Positions 12,921-25,897 of a stretch of 64,000 nt of DNA are shown piece by piece. The stretch is from positions 1,550,001-1,614,000 of the forward strand of contig CM036620.1 in NCBI GenBank assembly GCA_020746105.1, in the 5' to 3' direction. Numbering within the stretch: position 1 is the first letter of the stretch; the number at the start of each line of letters is the position of its first letter. A model generated the notes under the pieces. It was not told where the DNA came from. It saw only the letters and a program-made list of their open reading frames with translations, and made no database searches. Source of the DNA: Trogon surrucura (lineage: Eukaryota; Chordata; Aves; Trogoniformes; Trogonidae). The position numbers and the translations under genes were made by a program.

Positions 12921-13470
12921 AATTGTATCGTTTCTTTCAACCTGTTGGCTCTGCTTTGGCTAATGTAGCCCAGGATGCTGTTGGCTGTCCTTGACATCAG
13001 GGCACACAGCTGGGTCATGGGCAGTTCTCTGTTGCCCCGAACTCCCAGGCAGTTCTCTGCAAAGCTGCCCTCCAGCCGCTTGGCCACGTTGTGTTGCACG
13101 GGGTTGTTGTGTCCCAGATCTGGCACTGGGTATTTGCTGCTGCGTGCTGAGGGGTTTTTGTGAGTTATTTCTCCAGCCTGGTCCAATCACTGGGAATTGC
13201 CTTATCTTCTGGAGTGTTGGTGACCACCTCTTGTCCTTCTGGTATCATCTGCCAACTTGCTGAGTGGGTGTTTTGCCTCATTGTGCAGGCCTTGATCAGC
13301 AGTGTGAAAAATGGTCTTGGTGCCAGAATTGATCCCAGAGCGATGCCATTACCAACTTGCTGCCATCTGGAGTTCCTAGAGCTGATGGCAACCCTTGGGA
13401 CTCCAGCTGCCCAGACGATTTTCCACCCGTCTTGTAGTCTGCTTATCCAGTTGATACCTCATTGATTGGG
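12921..13470 (-). mobile_element. CR1 LINE, reverse-transcriptase (ORF2) fragment, minus orientation
   Basis: Read on the minus strand from about 13470 down, the segment gives degraded CR1 ORF2 peptides in the normal order: an INWI...W block, SRWQQVGNGIALGSIL (matching the consensus 'W.PVTSGVPQGSVLGP'), a segment matching the FADDTKL region, and near 12980 LCALMSRTANSILGYI (matching 'QCALVAKKANGILGCI'). Frame is lost several times and stops are present, so it is a dead copy. It ends mid-ORF at about 12921, directly against a plus-oriented CR1 3' end. This places it as the middle to late part of ORF2 without its own 3' end. Confidence 0.8.
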
Positions 13471-15165
13471 TTAAAGGGTATTTTGGACGAATGTGGCTGA
13501 TGCGGGGGGCTGTGCAGCATGGGCATGGAGAAACACGCTGTCCGTTATCCTCCTGCTGTAAACAGCCAGAGTGTCTGACTGGCAGTGAGGGATCTGTACG
13601 TGAGCAGAGGTGATTGGCTGGTGCTGGTGTGCAAGAGAAGCACGCGGAACATGTCCCTGAAGTCATTTAAGCAGGGAGTATGCAAAAAAAAAGTAAAAAT
13701 AGATTTGGGTTTGTTTTGAAGGAGACAGATTCCTGATACAGTTTTGAGCAGTGCAACAGAATAGCTAAAAACAAATCAGCATGGTGCTTGTGACTCCTAC
13801 GGAAAGGAACATTTGTGCATGTTGTCATTTCTCTTAGGTGTGCCCTCAGATTTTCAGTAGTTTGGCAGCTGTCTAATTAAAGCAAACTTGCTCACACCAA
13901 GTGTTTGAAAGGCTATCAAACACAGAACCATCTCAGTAAAACTCAGTTTTATTGAGGTTTGGGGATAACTTTCAAAACCTGCAAGCTACCTCCTTGGGGA
14001 AAGAGTAATTTGCCAATTTAGATTTAGCAGGCAATGTTAAGGACCCAATGCAGCTTTCAGGACCAGAAATTCGAGACATAGAATTGGTTATCCTTGAAGC
14101 AAAAACATTTTAAGTTTCTGCTGTGGGCAAGAGTTGCTTTGGTGTTATTTCACATAACCCATTAAAAATTTCATGGCTGAAGAAAATGCCGAGTACTGTG
14201 TTATTTGCTTGATATAGTTATTTAAAATAGCTTTTGCACCTTTTTATTAAGCCGCTCACAGAAATGTAATAGATGTGTGGCAAGTTCTCAAAGACAAATC
14301 AGTGCAGGTCTCTGCCTCCTGTGTAGGGGTCTACAGAGAGTCATTTGTCAAGTACCGGATTATACATGATGTTGAAAATGGAAAATGAAGTGTTTTAGAG
14401 CTGGATGTATTGGTGGAATCCAAGCATAGCATGTCTTAAACTAGTCAATAAATGAAAATTCTTACTGGAATATATCTGTTCAATTGGTATGCTAATACTA
14501 TGATAATGATGGCCAAAGTAGTTGACCAGTGAACAAGTGAACATCTGATTCTTATCCATTTATTTTGGACTCTAATGCAGTGAACAGGTTTTTTCAGAAC
14601 TATACTTTCTGTCATAGCTGAAGGATGTGTGGTTCCCACTTACTTCTACTTCGTTTTTTAAACAGTATTTTCACCTCAAGATGTTTTTCCTTAGCCTCAT
14701 TAGGTCTAACAGACATAATAGCATGGGAGGGGTTCTTGAAAAGAAATCTGATAGAGACATGTAACAAAATGACGAAATCTCTAATTTGCTGCTCTTGATT
14801 TATTTTTAAATAGTGTGGATTACGTTAACACGGGATAAAGATGATGGAACATCCCAATATGCAAAAATTCTGAGAATATGCAAGGTAGTGAGTTTGAATC
14901 AAGTAATGATTCTGTAACGATTAATGTTGAGTGGTTTGAGTAAAACTGGGAGTACACGAACCGGCCTGTGGGTAAAGTATTGATGTAAGAATGGAAGGGT
15001 ATACCTTTCAAACCAGCTTCACACTATATGAGGAAAAAAAAACCCCAAAACACAAACCTGGAAAAAACCCACCCCACAAAGAAAACCTCAGGAATTGAAA
15101 GTTCAGTGGCATTACCAATTAAGTGTACATGTTGAAAAGTCTGACACTGAAAACCCCGTGTTTCA
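13471..15165. other. non-coding stretch
   Basis: No exon found. 13490-13670 is G+C-rich and adjoins the CR1 pair, but I cannot match it to CR1. 15031-15090 is an A/C-rich tract (runs of A followed by CCC) of the kind that recurs across the window. Confidence 0.4.
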
Positions 15166-15169
15166 GCTG

Positions 15170-15600
15170 AAATGTACTGTGGAGCGTTTGGGCCGGGCTG
15201 GCCACAAAATGCTGACAGATGCTCTGTGGCCACTCTTCCTCCCCCGAATGGGAAGGGAAATGGAACAAGGCAGAGGCAGAGACTTACGGATGGCAATGCT
15301 AAAACAGCTTCAATAAAACAATATTAGGACAAATAAGGGAACAATAAAAATACTGAACTACGTACAAATAGATGCAAATCCGATATGAAACCTGACCACA
15401 GTTCCCCTTTATCCCCTCAGCAGCGATACCCAGGGCTGCTGCAGAACAGACAGGACCAAGCACAGCCAGGCTGGTGTTCCAAATCCAGTGTGCATTGAAG
15501 GACAAGATAGCGGTTGTCTTCTGCGTGCCCTTACGTGAACTGCAGGAGGTGCTTGGGCTCAGCACTTGAGTCCTGGATAATTTCCATCATCAACACAGTT
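15170..15600 (-). mobile_element. possible avian endogenous-retrovirus LTR fossil
   Basis: The block resembles, by recall only, a class of bird LTRs: a 'tggccactcttcctccccc' segment, a purine-rich segment, an A-rich 'cagcttcaataaaacaata' segment, and a segment rich in 'cagg' and 'gaccaagcacagcc'. No internal retroviral sequence, target-site duplication or second LTR was found, so if real it is an old solo or partial LTR with blurred ends. It could equally be unrelated unique sequence. Confidence 0.2.
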
Positions 15601-18600
15601 CTGCTTTAGTTTCTTAATGTGTTCTGGAAGAAATTCAGTGTGGGAATGACTGAAGTTAAGTTTTTATGTTAATCCTGACACTGCAGTGAGTAGGTGTGTG
15701 TGGTTTCAAACTTATAAAGCAGAGAAAACCAACCAAGCAGTTCAAATTTCAAGCTCTGGAAATGCAAGACAAGTGCTTATCTGAAGAATTGATTAAAACC
15801 AGGATTCAGTCTAGATCAAAGATAAAAAATGAACCTTGGAATAGAAAATGAATTTGCATCCAAGACACATAAAGGAAGCATAGTGGCTGTAATAATGCTT
15901 TCTTCTTTGGAAGAGGCAGGAGTTTAGTCTGCCCTGATTTATCGTACAATGTCTTACTATATTTCCAAGGTGTTGTCATACAAAAAATTTGTGTGTGCGA
16001 TTGTTGGGAGGTGGGAAATACAGGACTCCTGTATGCAGAACAGACAGCCTGGTAAAGAGGCAGGTTGGGAGTTCTGAAGTGGCTGTGTATTACAAGTATG
16101 GGGTTACGTTAGTATTTATAGACTGTTTTATTGGTGTTTGAATATGTGTGATGTTTCAGTATGTGGTATTTGTACCTTCTAAATCCTTGGTCTTCTATCT
16201 TTGTGTTCTTAAGGCTTTTTTGTATCTGTGCATATGTGTTTGGTACAAGGAATGTGCCATTGAAATCAATTATCTGACATTTTAAAGTTACTTTTTTGTT
16301 TTCTGGAAATTACATGCAGGTGGGGAAAGTAAACTCTTGCAGGTATTATCAAACACAAGTGTTAATCTTAGTAGAAAAATGGCTTTAGTAAGGATCAAAG
16401 GAAGAAACTACCTGATCTTTGTTAAATTCACAGGACTTTGTGATGACAGAGGTGCTCATTTGTTTGGTTTTACTGCAGTTTGGCTTCTAGGTGGAGACTT
16501 GCTTGTCCGGTGATTATTAAAGATTGCAGACAAAATAAAAGATGATCAGTAATAGCGCACTTGCTTTCAGAACACTGTCGAGCTTGGCTGGTAGAAATAC
16601 GTCAGATAGGTTAAAAAGTTCTTGCGTTGAGTGGTGCCAATCCGAAGGGCACTTGTTTCAGCATGGTGATGAGCAGGCAGGTGACTTATTTAACACCTGA
16701 GGCTACAGTGGGAGGATTTCACAGGCTAGATGTCACATGAATTCCTCTGAGCAGTGCTGAGGATAAGAAAGGGACAATAGAGTTTTATTGTCATCTTGAG
16801 ACTAGACTTAAACCAAGTCTGGAAATTAACCATATCTGATACGCAGAATCCATTTATGCTTAATCGGCTTAAGACAGTGTAACTGTGTTACAACCATATA
16901 GATCGAAGTATAGAATTTTTTTCCTCAGTTGCATTTTTCTTCCAACAGATGATATAAACAAGTGGTTTTCATGTAGTTAAAATGCTTTTTTTTCCAGTGG
17001 GAACTTGAAAAGGGTATAATTTGTACAGTTTTATTGCAGAGAAATACTGTCTTCATAAAGGTCATGCTTAAATGCTGTGGAGTACTGAAGTCCCAAATGC
17101 ATTGGAATACACTGATATTCCCATTGTGTGTGTAGGTTAAATCATAGCTGTGTGTTCTTTATTTAAAATAAAATATATCTTAACAAAAAGGAAAAAGGAA
17201 GGTTGTTCAAGTCAAATATGCTCATATTTGAAACAATACTGGATGCTGTTGCTGAGGATTTTTCTAAGTCAAGACACAAAGCTTAGATGAACTTAAAATA
17301 AAAAAAACCCACAAACTAAAACCAAACAAAAATCTAAACTCTGCTTTTCTGCCAGCACATCCTCCTGATGTGACCTGTACCAGCAGCCCATGCTCCTTCA
17401 ATCATGTGAAGTTGTAGACCTGGGAAGAATTGCTCTGTTGCTGGCTGATCATACAAACAGCAAGAGATTAATCAATTTAGGTGGGAAATAGAGTGAGTTG
17501 AAAATAGTTTTACTGTCAAGATAGTGCTTCAGGACCTGGGGAGTCTTGCTCTAGAACTCTGTGGTACAGAACAAGGAGATGGCTTGTGAGTGGTTGAACA
17601 TGATCTTAATGCCTTGTTTTCTAGGTTGTTCTTCACATGTTTTCTGATCTGCACTGTTGATGGGAAGTTGCTCGGTAACTGTAGATGATGATTGGCAATA
17701 TGGAAATGTTGCTGGAAATATATATAATTTGAACACTGTCTTTCAGTAGGTGCGTGCTCTTGCTGGTAAATATTAGTTTCAAATAAAGACCTATGTGTTA
17801 GAAAAAGCTTTTTTTTTTTTTAGCTCATAGTTATCAACCAGAAGTTTAGCCTGTTCTACTGGACATCCTCTGCAGTTTCTCTCTATCTTAAGCTCTTCTT
17901 TCTCACCTACTAGTATCTCAGATGGGTCACTTAGCTCACTAACAGTTCATTTCCCACAGTTCTCTTCAGCTGTCAAATGTAGGAATGTCCTAAGTGTAGG
18001 TGACTCCTTTGACATGGAGGTTCTCATCTATTCTGAAGTTTTCGTTTTTTCATTCAGTTCAAGTTGTACTCACTAAGCAGCAAAATACCTTCCCAGCATC
18101 GTTCAGTGGGTTCCCCCAACATCTATAGAAAGAGGACTGTGCTGCTGAACTTGAGAAAACCTCTCTTCCTTTCAGGGAAGCACCGTCTGAAATTGTTTCC
18201 CTGCCCAGGCTTGTCGATATGTTCTCCATCTTGCCTGACAGTTTCCAGGGCTCTCTGTGGGCAACACAAATGTGCTGAGAATATGAAGTACCCCGTGTTC
18301 TCAGGCAAAAAAACGCCGTCAAACACTAAATTGTCAGAAGCAAAAATGTTAAAACATGTTGATGAGTGAAATAGTGACAATCATAACAACCAGATGGTGC
18401 TCATAGAAAACTTGAAAGAATTAATCATTTTGTTCTGTAGGCTGGTAGTAAAAATATGTTTGCTATATTTAAATAAAGATACTTTAGTGAAAAGTTTTGG
18501 AGTCATAGGACATTTTGGGTTTTGTGTTTTTTTGTTTTTTTTTACAACTCTCTATCGAAGTGATACTGAAAGAACTGTAGGTCAGATGATTTAAAACCAG

Positions 18601-20400
18601 GTAAATTGGTTGAAGCATTAGGTGATGGTGATTTAGAGCCAGTTTCATCAGATAGAAGAAAACCCAAGCTTAATTGGGTCAACAGTCCCTGACAGCTCAG
18701 AGGTTTTTTCGACAGCGGCTTGTTTAGCCTAAACCTTTCTCCCGTTCTTATCTTTCCTGTTGATTAGTTTAGCCCTTGTGATGTCATCTGGTGAAGTATT
18801 TAACAGAAGACTTGAAGTATGAAAGAGAAGATGTAAAGCAGACATGCAGTATGTTGGAAGCTAACCTATTTTAGTGTGTTATACTTGACTGTTAGAACCT
18901 GTGACCTCAGTGATACCCTCAGTGGTTTCTGTAGTACCGTGATTCTTAGCTTCAGGAGTCCAAACTGTTTTAATCACTTGCTTTAAGTAGCAGATGAGAG
19001 TTGAGATGGCTGTGAAGAACTTGTTAATGCTTTAAGATAATTTTCTGTGTCTTCACGTTTAAAATGTATTTCAAGACAAGTGGAACAATTGCTTGCAAGT
19101 TTTAATACAAGACTTGGGATGCTTACTTGTTAGTTGTTTTTCCTGAGCTTTAGGCTCAGTGCTGTTGCAATTTCTAGAACTAGATGCAAGTGTAAGATTT
19201 TGTTGGCTTGCAGTCTCTTGCTGTCGATATTTGTACTTAATGGCATAAAAAAAGGCGGAGGGAGAAACAAGACCAAAATGATAATGTTAGATTTTCAGAG
19301 TCTGATGAAATGAACTGTTCTGTCTTCCCTTCTTGCCAGTGCTATTGCTTAGTGTATTAATAATATGAGATACTAGTTATAGTGCTTTTAAAGCTTTAGT
19401 GCAGAAACATTACTTTGTTTGGTTTATTTTTCAAACCTTTGTATATCCATATATTTGATGGAGAAATGCATATTCTTCTAGTGAGAAATTAAAACAAATG
19501 GCTAGTGTTCCTGAGCACAGGACTAGGAGGGCTCCAGTGCTCTCTGGGTTTTCCTCACTAAGTTTAGATGAGCTGCCTAGAACACCTGAGTCATACTCAG
19601 GGTAATCTGTTACCTCTACCTGGTGTGAACTCTCTGGTCACAGCTGTGCTTCTGAGATGCTTCAGCTCTAAATTACATCTTTTGCAATTTTGTGTTGCAT
19701 GCTAGAGCCAAAGTAAATGAAAGAGAAGCTTTTCTGCTGTTACACACAAGCAGCTCTCTTCATTTTCTTCTGTCTTTAAACTGACACAGTTCTACTGTAA
19801 AGCTTCTTCAGAGAGAACATTTTGTCGATATATACACATAATTACATATATAGCATTTGTCTCCTAAGAAAACCTAACATTGCCAGCTGTGTGCCTGAGG
19901 TATTCAGAGAGTATTATCTTCATCTTGAAATGTGTATCAGAGTTAAGTCATCCTAGGAAAAATAGAAGTAGTATTTTTTAAGATACTGTTAAAAAAGGTA
20001 TTAACACAAGTTTGTTGTGATTGATACCTTGTAGTCATGGTAACATTTTCAAAGCTGTTTTGGGTAACAAAGTCCCTTGTGCTTGTCAATAGTAGTAGAG
20101 TTTCTAATGGGCATTCAGTTCTTGAAGTTCATTTTGTCTGTCCTTTGCTTCATTATGGGAACAAATTTATTTCTACCCTTACTTGTTTGTGAATTTAGGA
20201 AGCAATGTGCACCCACTGCTCACTATTCTTTAATGCACTATGTATCGTTAAAGGCAGTGGAGAATAAACCCCAATTAAGATGAAAGACAACACAAGTGTA
20301 ATTAACAGTGGTAGTACGTCATTTGTCTGATAACAGCTATGAAATATCCATTTACTTAACCAGTGAGATATCAGTGTAAACCTAGGCCAGAAGAATCAGC
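15601..20400. other. non-coding stretch
   Basis: Nothing supportable as a gene or named repeat. There is an octamer ATTTGCAT near 15852, A-rich tract at 17299-17335, a T tract near 17810, and a 101-codon open frame at 18064-18369 with several pseudo-splice sites but no convincing exon. Confidence 0.4.
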
Positions 20401-20582
20401 TCAAGGATATGGAAACATTCCTTCCCTTAGATTTAGCCTTTGTTGCACTTCTAGTTTCTCCTTTTGTGCCGCTTGCTGCTGCCACGTTTCCTTCTCTTTT
20501 TGGTTTTCCTTCATTCTCTTGTCACGTTTTCCCCTGAAGTGAGCCAACTGCAGTGTAATTGATGATATTGTTACATTCTTCT
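20401..20582 (-). CDS. candidate terminal coding exon on the minus strand
   Basis: Read on the minus strand, a strong acceptor (tttggtttgggtttttttatacag) precedes an open frame of about 60 codons that begins with two bases of a split codon, then KNVTISSITLQLAHF, RGKRDKRMKENQKEKE, TWQQQAAQKEKLEVQQ and ends REGMFPYP-stop. The middle is highly charged and heptad-like, so a short coiled coil is possible. The start phase matches the candidate minus-strand exon at 28489-28633. No recognised family. An alternative is chance openness of a purine-rich strand, and no clear AATAAA lies just after the stop. Confidence 0.35.
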
Positions 20583-23500
20583 CTGTATAAAAAAACCCAA
20601 ACCAAAACACCACCATGTAACTTAAGCCATGTCACACCTTCCTTTAAGCAATGAACGTGTGTTTCTCTGATTCACGCTTGCAAAACATGTGAGAAGGAAA
20701 AGAAAAAAGTAGGTATTGGTTGATCTTCCTACTTTTCCTCAAAGGAGAGGAGAATGATGTATCTGATAGATTTACCCTTGGAAGACAAATGAGAACATCC
20801 AAAGCTTTGTGGATTGGAAATCAATGTGTGTAAAGCAAGAAAAATGGGCAATATTATCAAGCGAATAGTTGCACAGTCAGTGAACTCCAGAAAAAAATCA
20901 GGCCATTTTCTTATCCCTAGTGAAGCTTGCAAACCCTAGCATAAGCAATTCCAACTCGGTTTCCCAAGCTCTCTTTTAAAGCCACAGCACGCCGGGATAC
21001 TTCTTGTCTCCTAGTGCTCCCGGCTGTGTACTGGTAGACTTGTAGTGCTTTTGTTGGTACTATTTGGTTGGGTTTTTTTAAAGGGATGGTCAGCAATAAT
21101 ATTTTTTCTTTGTGTTGGAAACAGTTGCCCATACTCTTTGTGCCAAATTGGAATTTTTTATTTTTTTAAAAAAACTTGCCCTGAACTTACCTCACTTCGC
21201 TACGCAGAAGTTAGATATTGAGAACCGTATTAGGGAAAATATTTGTAGCTGAGTGCATTGAGTTGAATCTGGTAGAGCTATCTGGTGATGAATAAGGTGC
21301 CACGACCAATTTTAGAACAGAACATCCGCTGTTCTTTTGCCTCAGGGAACGTGACTTTCGCATCAGTAAGACTTTGTCCCGGTTGCTTATGCTTTGTACA
21401 TACGGAAGGGGCTATTCTCATTCTTGACTCCTCTGTCCTGGCATTTTCCATGTGTAGAGTGTTAGTTTAGTTTCGATGGAGGAATCTGCAGAATGTCTGT
21501 TAATGTGTAGGTGGAATCTAGGCTCTGTAAAATAGATGAGAAGTTTCTGTTGCGTGCAGTGAAGTTTTTAACTCTGGTTTTGTACAAAATGAACTAAGAA
21601 GTAGCAGATGAAGTAGTGGATATTTCTTATCTCGTAGAGTGCTCGTGAGACACCAAATCTAGACTGCTCAGTTCTCACGAATTAAAATCTTCTGATGCTT
21701 ATACCATAGTTGGTTCTCCAAGGGTCAAAAAGATACCATTTGATTCCATAAAAAACATGGGTAGTTGCAGGAAGAATCAAATGTAAATCTTCATATAATA
21801 TTCTTTTCAGTTAAATTGAACTAGGTTTCTTGGCACTGAAGGTGTCATTTTGTATTGGAAAATGTATTTCTTGGAGAGCTAAAAGTTTTATGAAAATAAC
21901 TGCCTGGAGAGGAAGGTCTTTTAATTAGTGCGGAGGTAACCGTAGGGTCATTTTAAAGGTCTGTTGCAGTCAAATTTACCTGGATCTTCACCAAGATAGT
22001 ACCTATTCACCTTCATTTGAATAATAGAAAGTCACAGTAATTTCTTGAGTCTACAGAGCAATGTTATGTTTAAATTCCTCAAGTACACTGCTAGCTTTCC
22101 TTTTGTGCCTTGCATGGGAAACTGGAGCTACCCCAGAGAAAAGCTTTAGACAGTTCTGCAAGGTAACAGCATTGGGCTTTCTCTGTGGGATGGAGAAGAC
22201 TTGAAGCTAAAATCAAACAAGCTCCACCATTTCAGACCATTTTTTTGAAGTTGTTATACCAACTAGCTTGAAAATTTTGTGGCTAATAGGTAGATAAACA
22301 CTTAATATTATTCCTTTGCTTGTAAATAATGCTACAAGTAACTTCACAAATTGAGTTCTATTCTCAGCTTGTCTTCTGGTGTCAAAAGAATTTACAATCT
22401 GCCAAATGGAAAACAAGCAAGGACTTGTATTAGAACTCATGGAACACTTAAAAAGAAGCTGAGTAATAATGAGCAGAGAACTGAAGTAATAATGGAGACA
22501 AATATATTTTCCCAAACTAATAGACACAGTTCAGACCCATGGATACACAAAGGAGGAAAGCAGATCTTTGGACATGACCCAGTTGTTGCTGTTCTGATTT
22601 CAGAGGTGCATCTGATTCTCTTCACTCGCTGTGTACCTGAATATTCTCTAGCACTAGCAGAAATTTTCCTTGCTTATGTTACAGGCTGTTTGTACACAAG
22701 TGTTAGTTTATCTGGATTATCTTGTAGGAATCCTTGAAAAATGTATTTCTGGTTTGATTTTTTTTTTCCAAGGGGAAGGTATTAATGAGTAATCAGACCA
22801 GACTATTATCAGTATCACTAAGAAAGAAATCAGTGCAAGTTAAATTTAGTGGTAAAGGAACATAGCAAAATTATTTTCTCTGGTAATGGAATAATTATGT
22901 AAAGAGGTCAATGTATGCACAGAAAGGGCTGTTAGAATTGTCTTATTGTAGTATAATTTTGCTTTGTAGCTGATGGTTTTCTCTCTGCTCTGTTGAGTGG
23001 CTTTCCAAGTTCTAGGGAAAAACAAATGATTTTTTTCATAGATAAAATTTTTTTTCAGCTACAAACTAAACCAAGAGATATGGAATTACTGTTATGTCTT
23101 GTGTTAATTTTATTCCATTCTTCTCTTTACAGTGCATGTGTTGCAAGAGCTAAGTGGAATTAGCTTTTTAAGACTAGTGATGTTGATTATTATTTTGGAT
23201 AATTTCAATAAGGAACATCTAGTGCTCCTACAAATGCATGTACACACGGAGAAAGCTTAATTTAGCTTTTGAAGAACTGCTATCTAGGCTAAAGACTGTC
23301 AGTACTGCAGACCTAGAGCTAAAGACCTTGTGGATATTTCATAGTGGCTATTTATTGTGTGGTTACAGGTAGCTGTAACTGTATGATAAAATGGTTGGAA
23401 AATGCAGAGTAATTTAGGATTGTTCTAGATTACATAGCCTGGAGCTTGTTGGTTTATTTCCAAATGTCACTTTGAACTGTTACTTTTGCTTAATCCATGT

Positions 23501-25121
23501 ATTCAGGACCCTGTCCTCTGTGCTCTTGTGCATGGGCCCACATCGCTGTCTGTGTGACTGGATGGCAGCAGTGAGCAATAACCTGTCCTTGCATATGGAC
23601 TGAGGGGTGTATTCCCTAAAAAAACCCAAACAAACCCAGAAGTGAGTAAGATTGCTACCTTTAGGCAGGTAAAACTTGAAGTTAGATTGTCACTTGGTTT
23701 AGGCTACTTGGTTTCAGCATTTAAGCTTGAGAAGATTAAGTGGTTACATTTACCTCAGGTAGTTGCTACTTTGTAGATACAAAAGGTGAACTTGTTACTT
23801 CACACTGAGTCCTCTCTCGCTTTTTATTGTAAAACCTTATTTTCAGATACTTGTGTAGCTTTTAAATACTCCTGCCCCCATCACACACAGAGTGCTTCTC
23901 TTAGATACCTTTTCCCTACTATTTCAGCTAAAATAGCTTGGCTGTTTTCTGAAACCAAATTAAGACAAAACTGGCATTACCCATGCTGATGAAATCAAGT
24001 AACTATTTAATTTAAATGATCTTGTGTCCTCTGTGTGGTGGAGCATAAGGCTGAGATCAGACGATCTTTATCTGGGATGATTTTTTTCCATCTTTATGCA
24101 ATTTGCCTATCGAGTCACTAGTCTCTGAAAAAATCTTATTTTACAGACATTTATTAGAAACATAATAAGTTTGGTAGCTAAAGTCTCTGAAGATGCCCCT
24201 GACACTAAACTTTCTCCCGAAACAGCTTCTGCGGTAACTGTTGCTGCTATCACTCCTCGCCTCTGCAGTTAATTTTCCTGCGGGGGTTTAGACCATGGAG
24301 GCCTCACAGCACAGCCTGAATTCCTCCTTAGCTCTCGAAATAGCAGCTGCAGATGGTACCTGTGGTACCAGCAGGGAAGGGTCCGTTCCGTCGTAATCTC
24401 AGAACAACTGACCTTGGTTGCTCGGGTTGTTATCAGCCCTTAACTAGGGGACATGCTGGGACAGCAACCCATGGGGTGCCCAGGACATTGTGCGAGTAGA
24501 GACAACTCAAACATTCAGGGTCTGATTTTGCTAGCATTGGATTCCTTTCTTTTATTTTTCGTCTACAAAATGTTTTTAGAGAAAGGAGGAAGGAGATATA
24601 AGTGTTTTGGCTGTATTTTCATTTTGGGGGCAAGGAAATGATTTTTCTATTAAGTTTTAATCGTAGTGTTGAATGTCATACAAGAACTTGGAGTTTAGGG
24701 GGAAATTGTGCTCTTTCAGGAAATGCAAGGGCTTGTACTTGGTGCTGTGTTTAGATAGCAAGGATGGGTAATTGAATAGCGCTTGAGTGCTCACTTAGCA
24801 ACCATAGAAAGTATAAATCTCACTAGAGCATAGGCACAAAAATAATCACGCATTCAGATTGCCTTGAGTACACACCTCTTCACATCCCATAGTTATGTCA
24901 TCTTTATTTGATGATTGTCGTAACAAATGGGAAGATAACCTCACTCTTCTGCCTATTCATCTTTCTTTTCTTCACTCAAACTGCTAAACAGAAAATGATA
25001 AACACAGCAATTCTGGTATTGGAGGAAGCTGCTTTTTTTTTGACTTCATCTTTCTTGTGAGGTTATTTTTCAAGCTCCGGTTTCTGTATACACATGAAAA
25101 GAATGCAAAACATAAGCCCTT
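20583..25121. other. non-coding stretch
   Basis: No firm exon. The minus-strand frame at 20917-21132 looks coding-like in composition but lacks a good donor. 22351-22737 is open for 128 codons on the plus strand without recognisable content. 24180-24500 is relatively G+C-rich, with a short inverted GGTACC pair at about 24354-24369. Confidence 0.35.
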
Positions 25122-25297
25122 CTAAATCATATTTTCTAAGCCATTTTTGTCATCCTTGTTGTTCTCAGCTGCTTGGTTTTCAGTTTTTCTTTTTAAAATG
25201 TCATGTCCCAAGTGGAATCCAATCAGTCCTGCTGTTGAAGCTTGAGCCTTGCTGAGCAGAGGAGAAGGATTATTGTACTGGTTTGACACACGCCTTT
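25122..25297 (-). CDS. alternative candidate terminal exon, minus strand
   Basis: On the minus strand, acceptor ttgattatattaacag precedes a 58-codon frame (two leading bases; RRVSNQYNNPSPLLSKAQ, ASTAGLIGFHLGHDILK, then a polar Lys/Asn/Asp-rich tail ending GLENMI-stop). Its phase also fits the candidate exon at 28489-28633, so it competes with the exon at 20401 as the last exon, or one of them is spurious. The pyrimidine tract is weak. Function unknown. Confidence 0.2.
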
Positions 25298-25642
25298 CTG
25301 TTAATATAATCAAGTGTACCATTTGTCCTTTTTTGGTATAAGCATCTTATATTTGCTTCTTAAGCAGTTTATGATTTAACATATAATAACCGTATCTGTG
25401 TTGGTAGGAATAGTCCTTGGCCCACATTTCACATAAATGCTTGCTTTGAGTTCAGTATTCGCTACCGTTGCAATTTTTTGGACTGTAAAAAAAAAAAATG
25501 CGTTAGGCAATGTAAAGAGTAAGGCAAAATGAGTCTCTGTGTCTGGGAATATGCAGAGAACATGTTACAGATTTAAAAGGGTATTAAAATGTTAAATAAA
25601 ATACAGACTGAAAGGCTTAAACCAGATGTGATTTAAAGGTGC

Positions 25643-25656
25643 CCACCAGAGGGAGC
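25643..25656 (+). promoter_or_regulatory. CTCF-like binding motif
   Basis: CCACCAGAGGGAGC matches the 14-base CTCF core consensus CCASYAGRKGGCRS at 13 of 14 positions. It sits in AT-rich DNA with no repeat around it. One such match in 64 kb may occur by chance; a role as an insulator or loop anchor is inference. Confidence 0.4.
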
Positions 25657-25714
25657 TGTTCATCCCAAGTAGTAGAAGCAGTGGGAATTGTGATGCGATT
25701 GAAAGTAGATGCAG

Positions 25715-25809
25715 AGAAATGAAGAGCAAAGGATTAGGTGAGAGACTCCTGGAAAAAAAAGATGCAACTGGATTAGGTCACGTAGTAGGAGAAAAAACAC
25801 TCCATGCAA
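25715..25809 (+). CDS. weak candidate exon with start codon
   Basis: An ATG at 25719 opens 30 codons (MKSKGLGERLLEKKD, ATGLGHVVGEKTLHA) up to a strong donor GCAA|gtaagg at 25810. One base is left over, which would pair with the two-base start of the exon at 37369. There is no good pyrimidine tract upstream, so it would have to be a first coding exon, but no promoter is evident. Composition is charged and purine-rich. It may well be chance. Confidence 0.2.
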
Positions 25810-25897
25810 GTAAGGTTAGCAAGTGCTCTTGGCTGAGAGGAGAGCTCAGCACCCTGAAGTTAGTTTTCTCGTTGCTGTTGAATGAATCTGCAATAAT

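Noticed and set aside
20917-21132. Minus-strand frame ending ...SRRAVALKESLGNRVGIAYAR...
   Set aside because: Composition looks coding, but the only donor (gtttgc) is poor and its phase does not fit the next candidate exon at 20582.
22351-22737. 128-codon plus-strand open frame
   Set aside because: A few frames of this length are expected by chance in a window of this size; no splice or start context.
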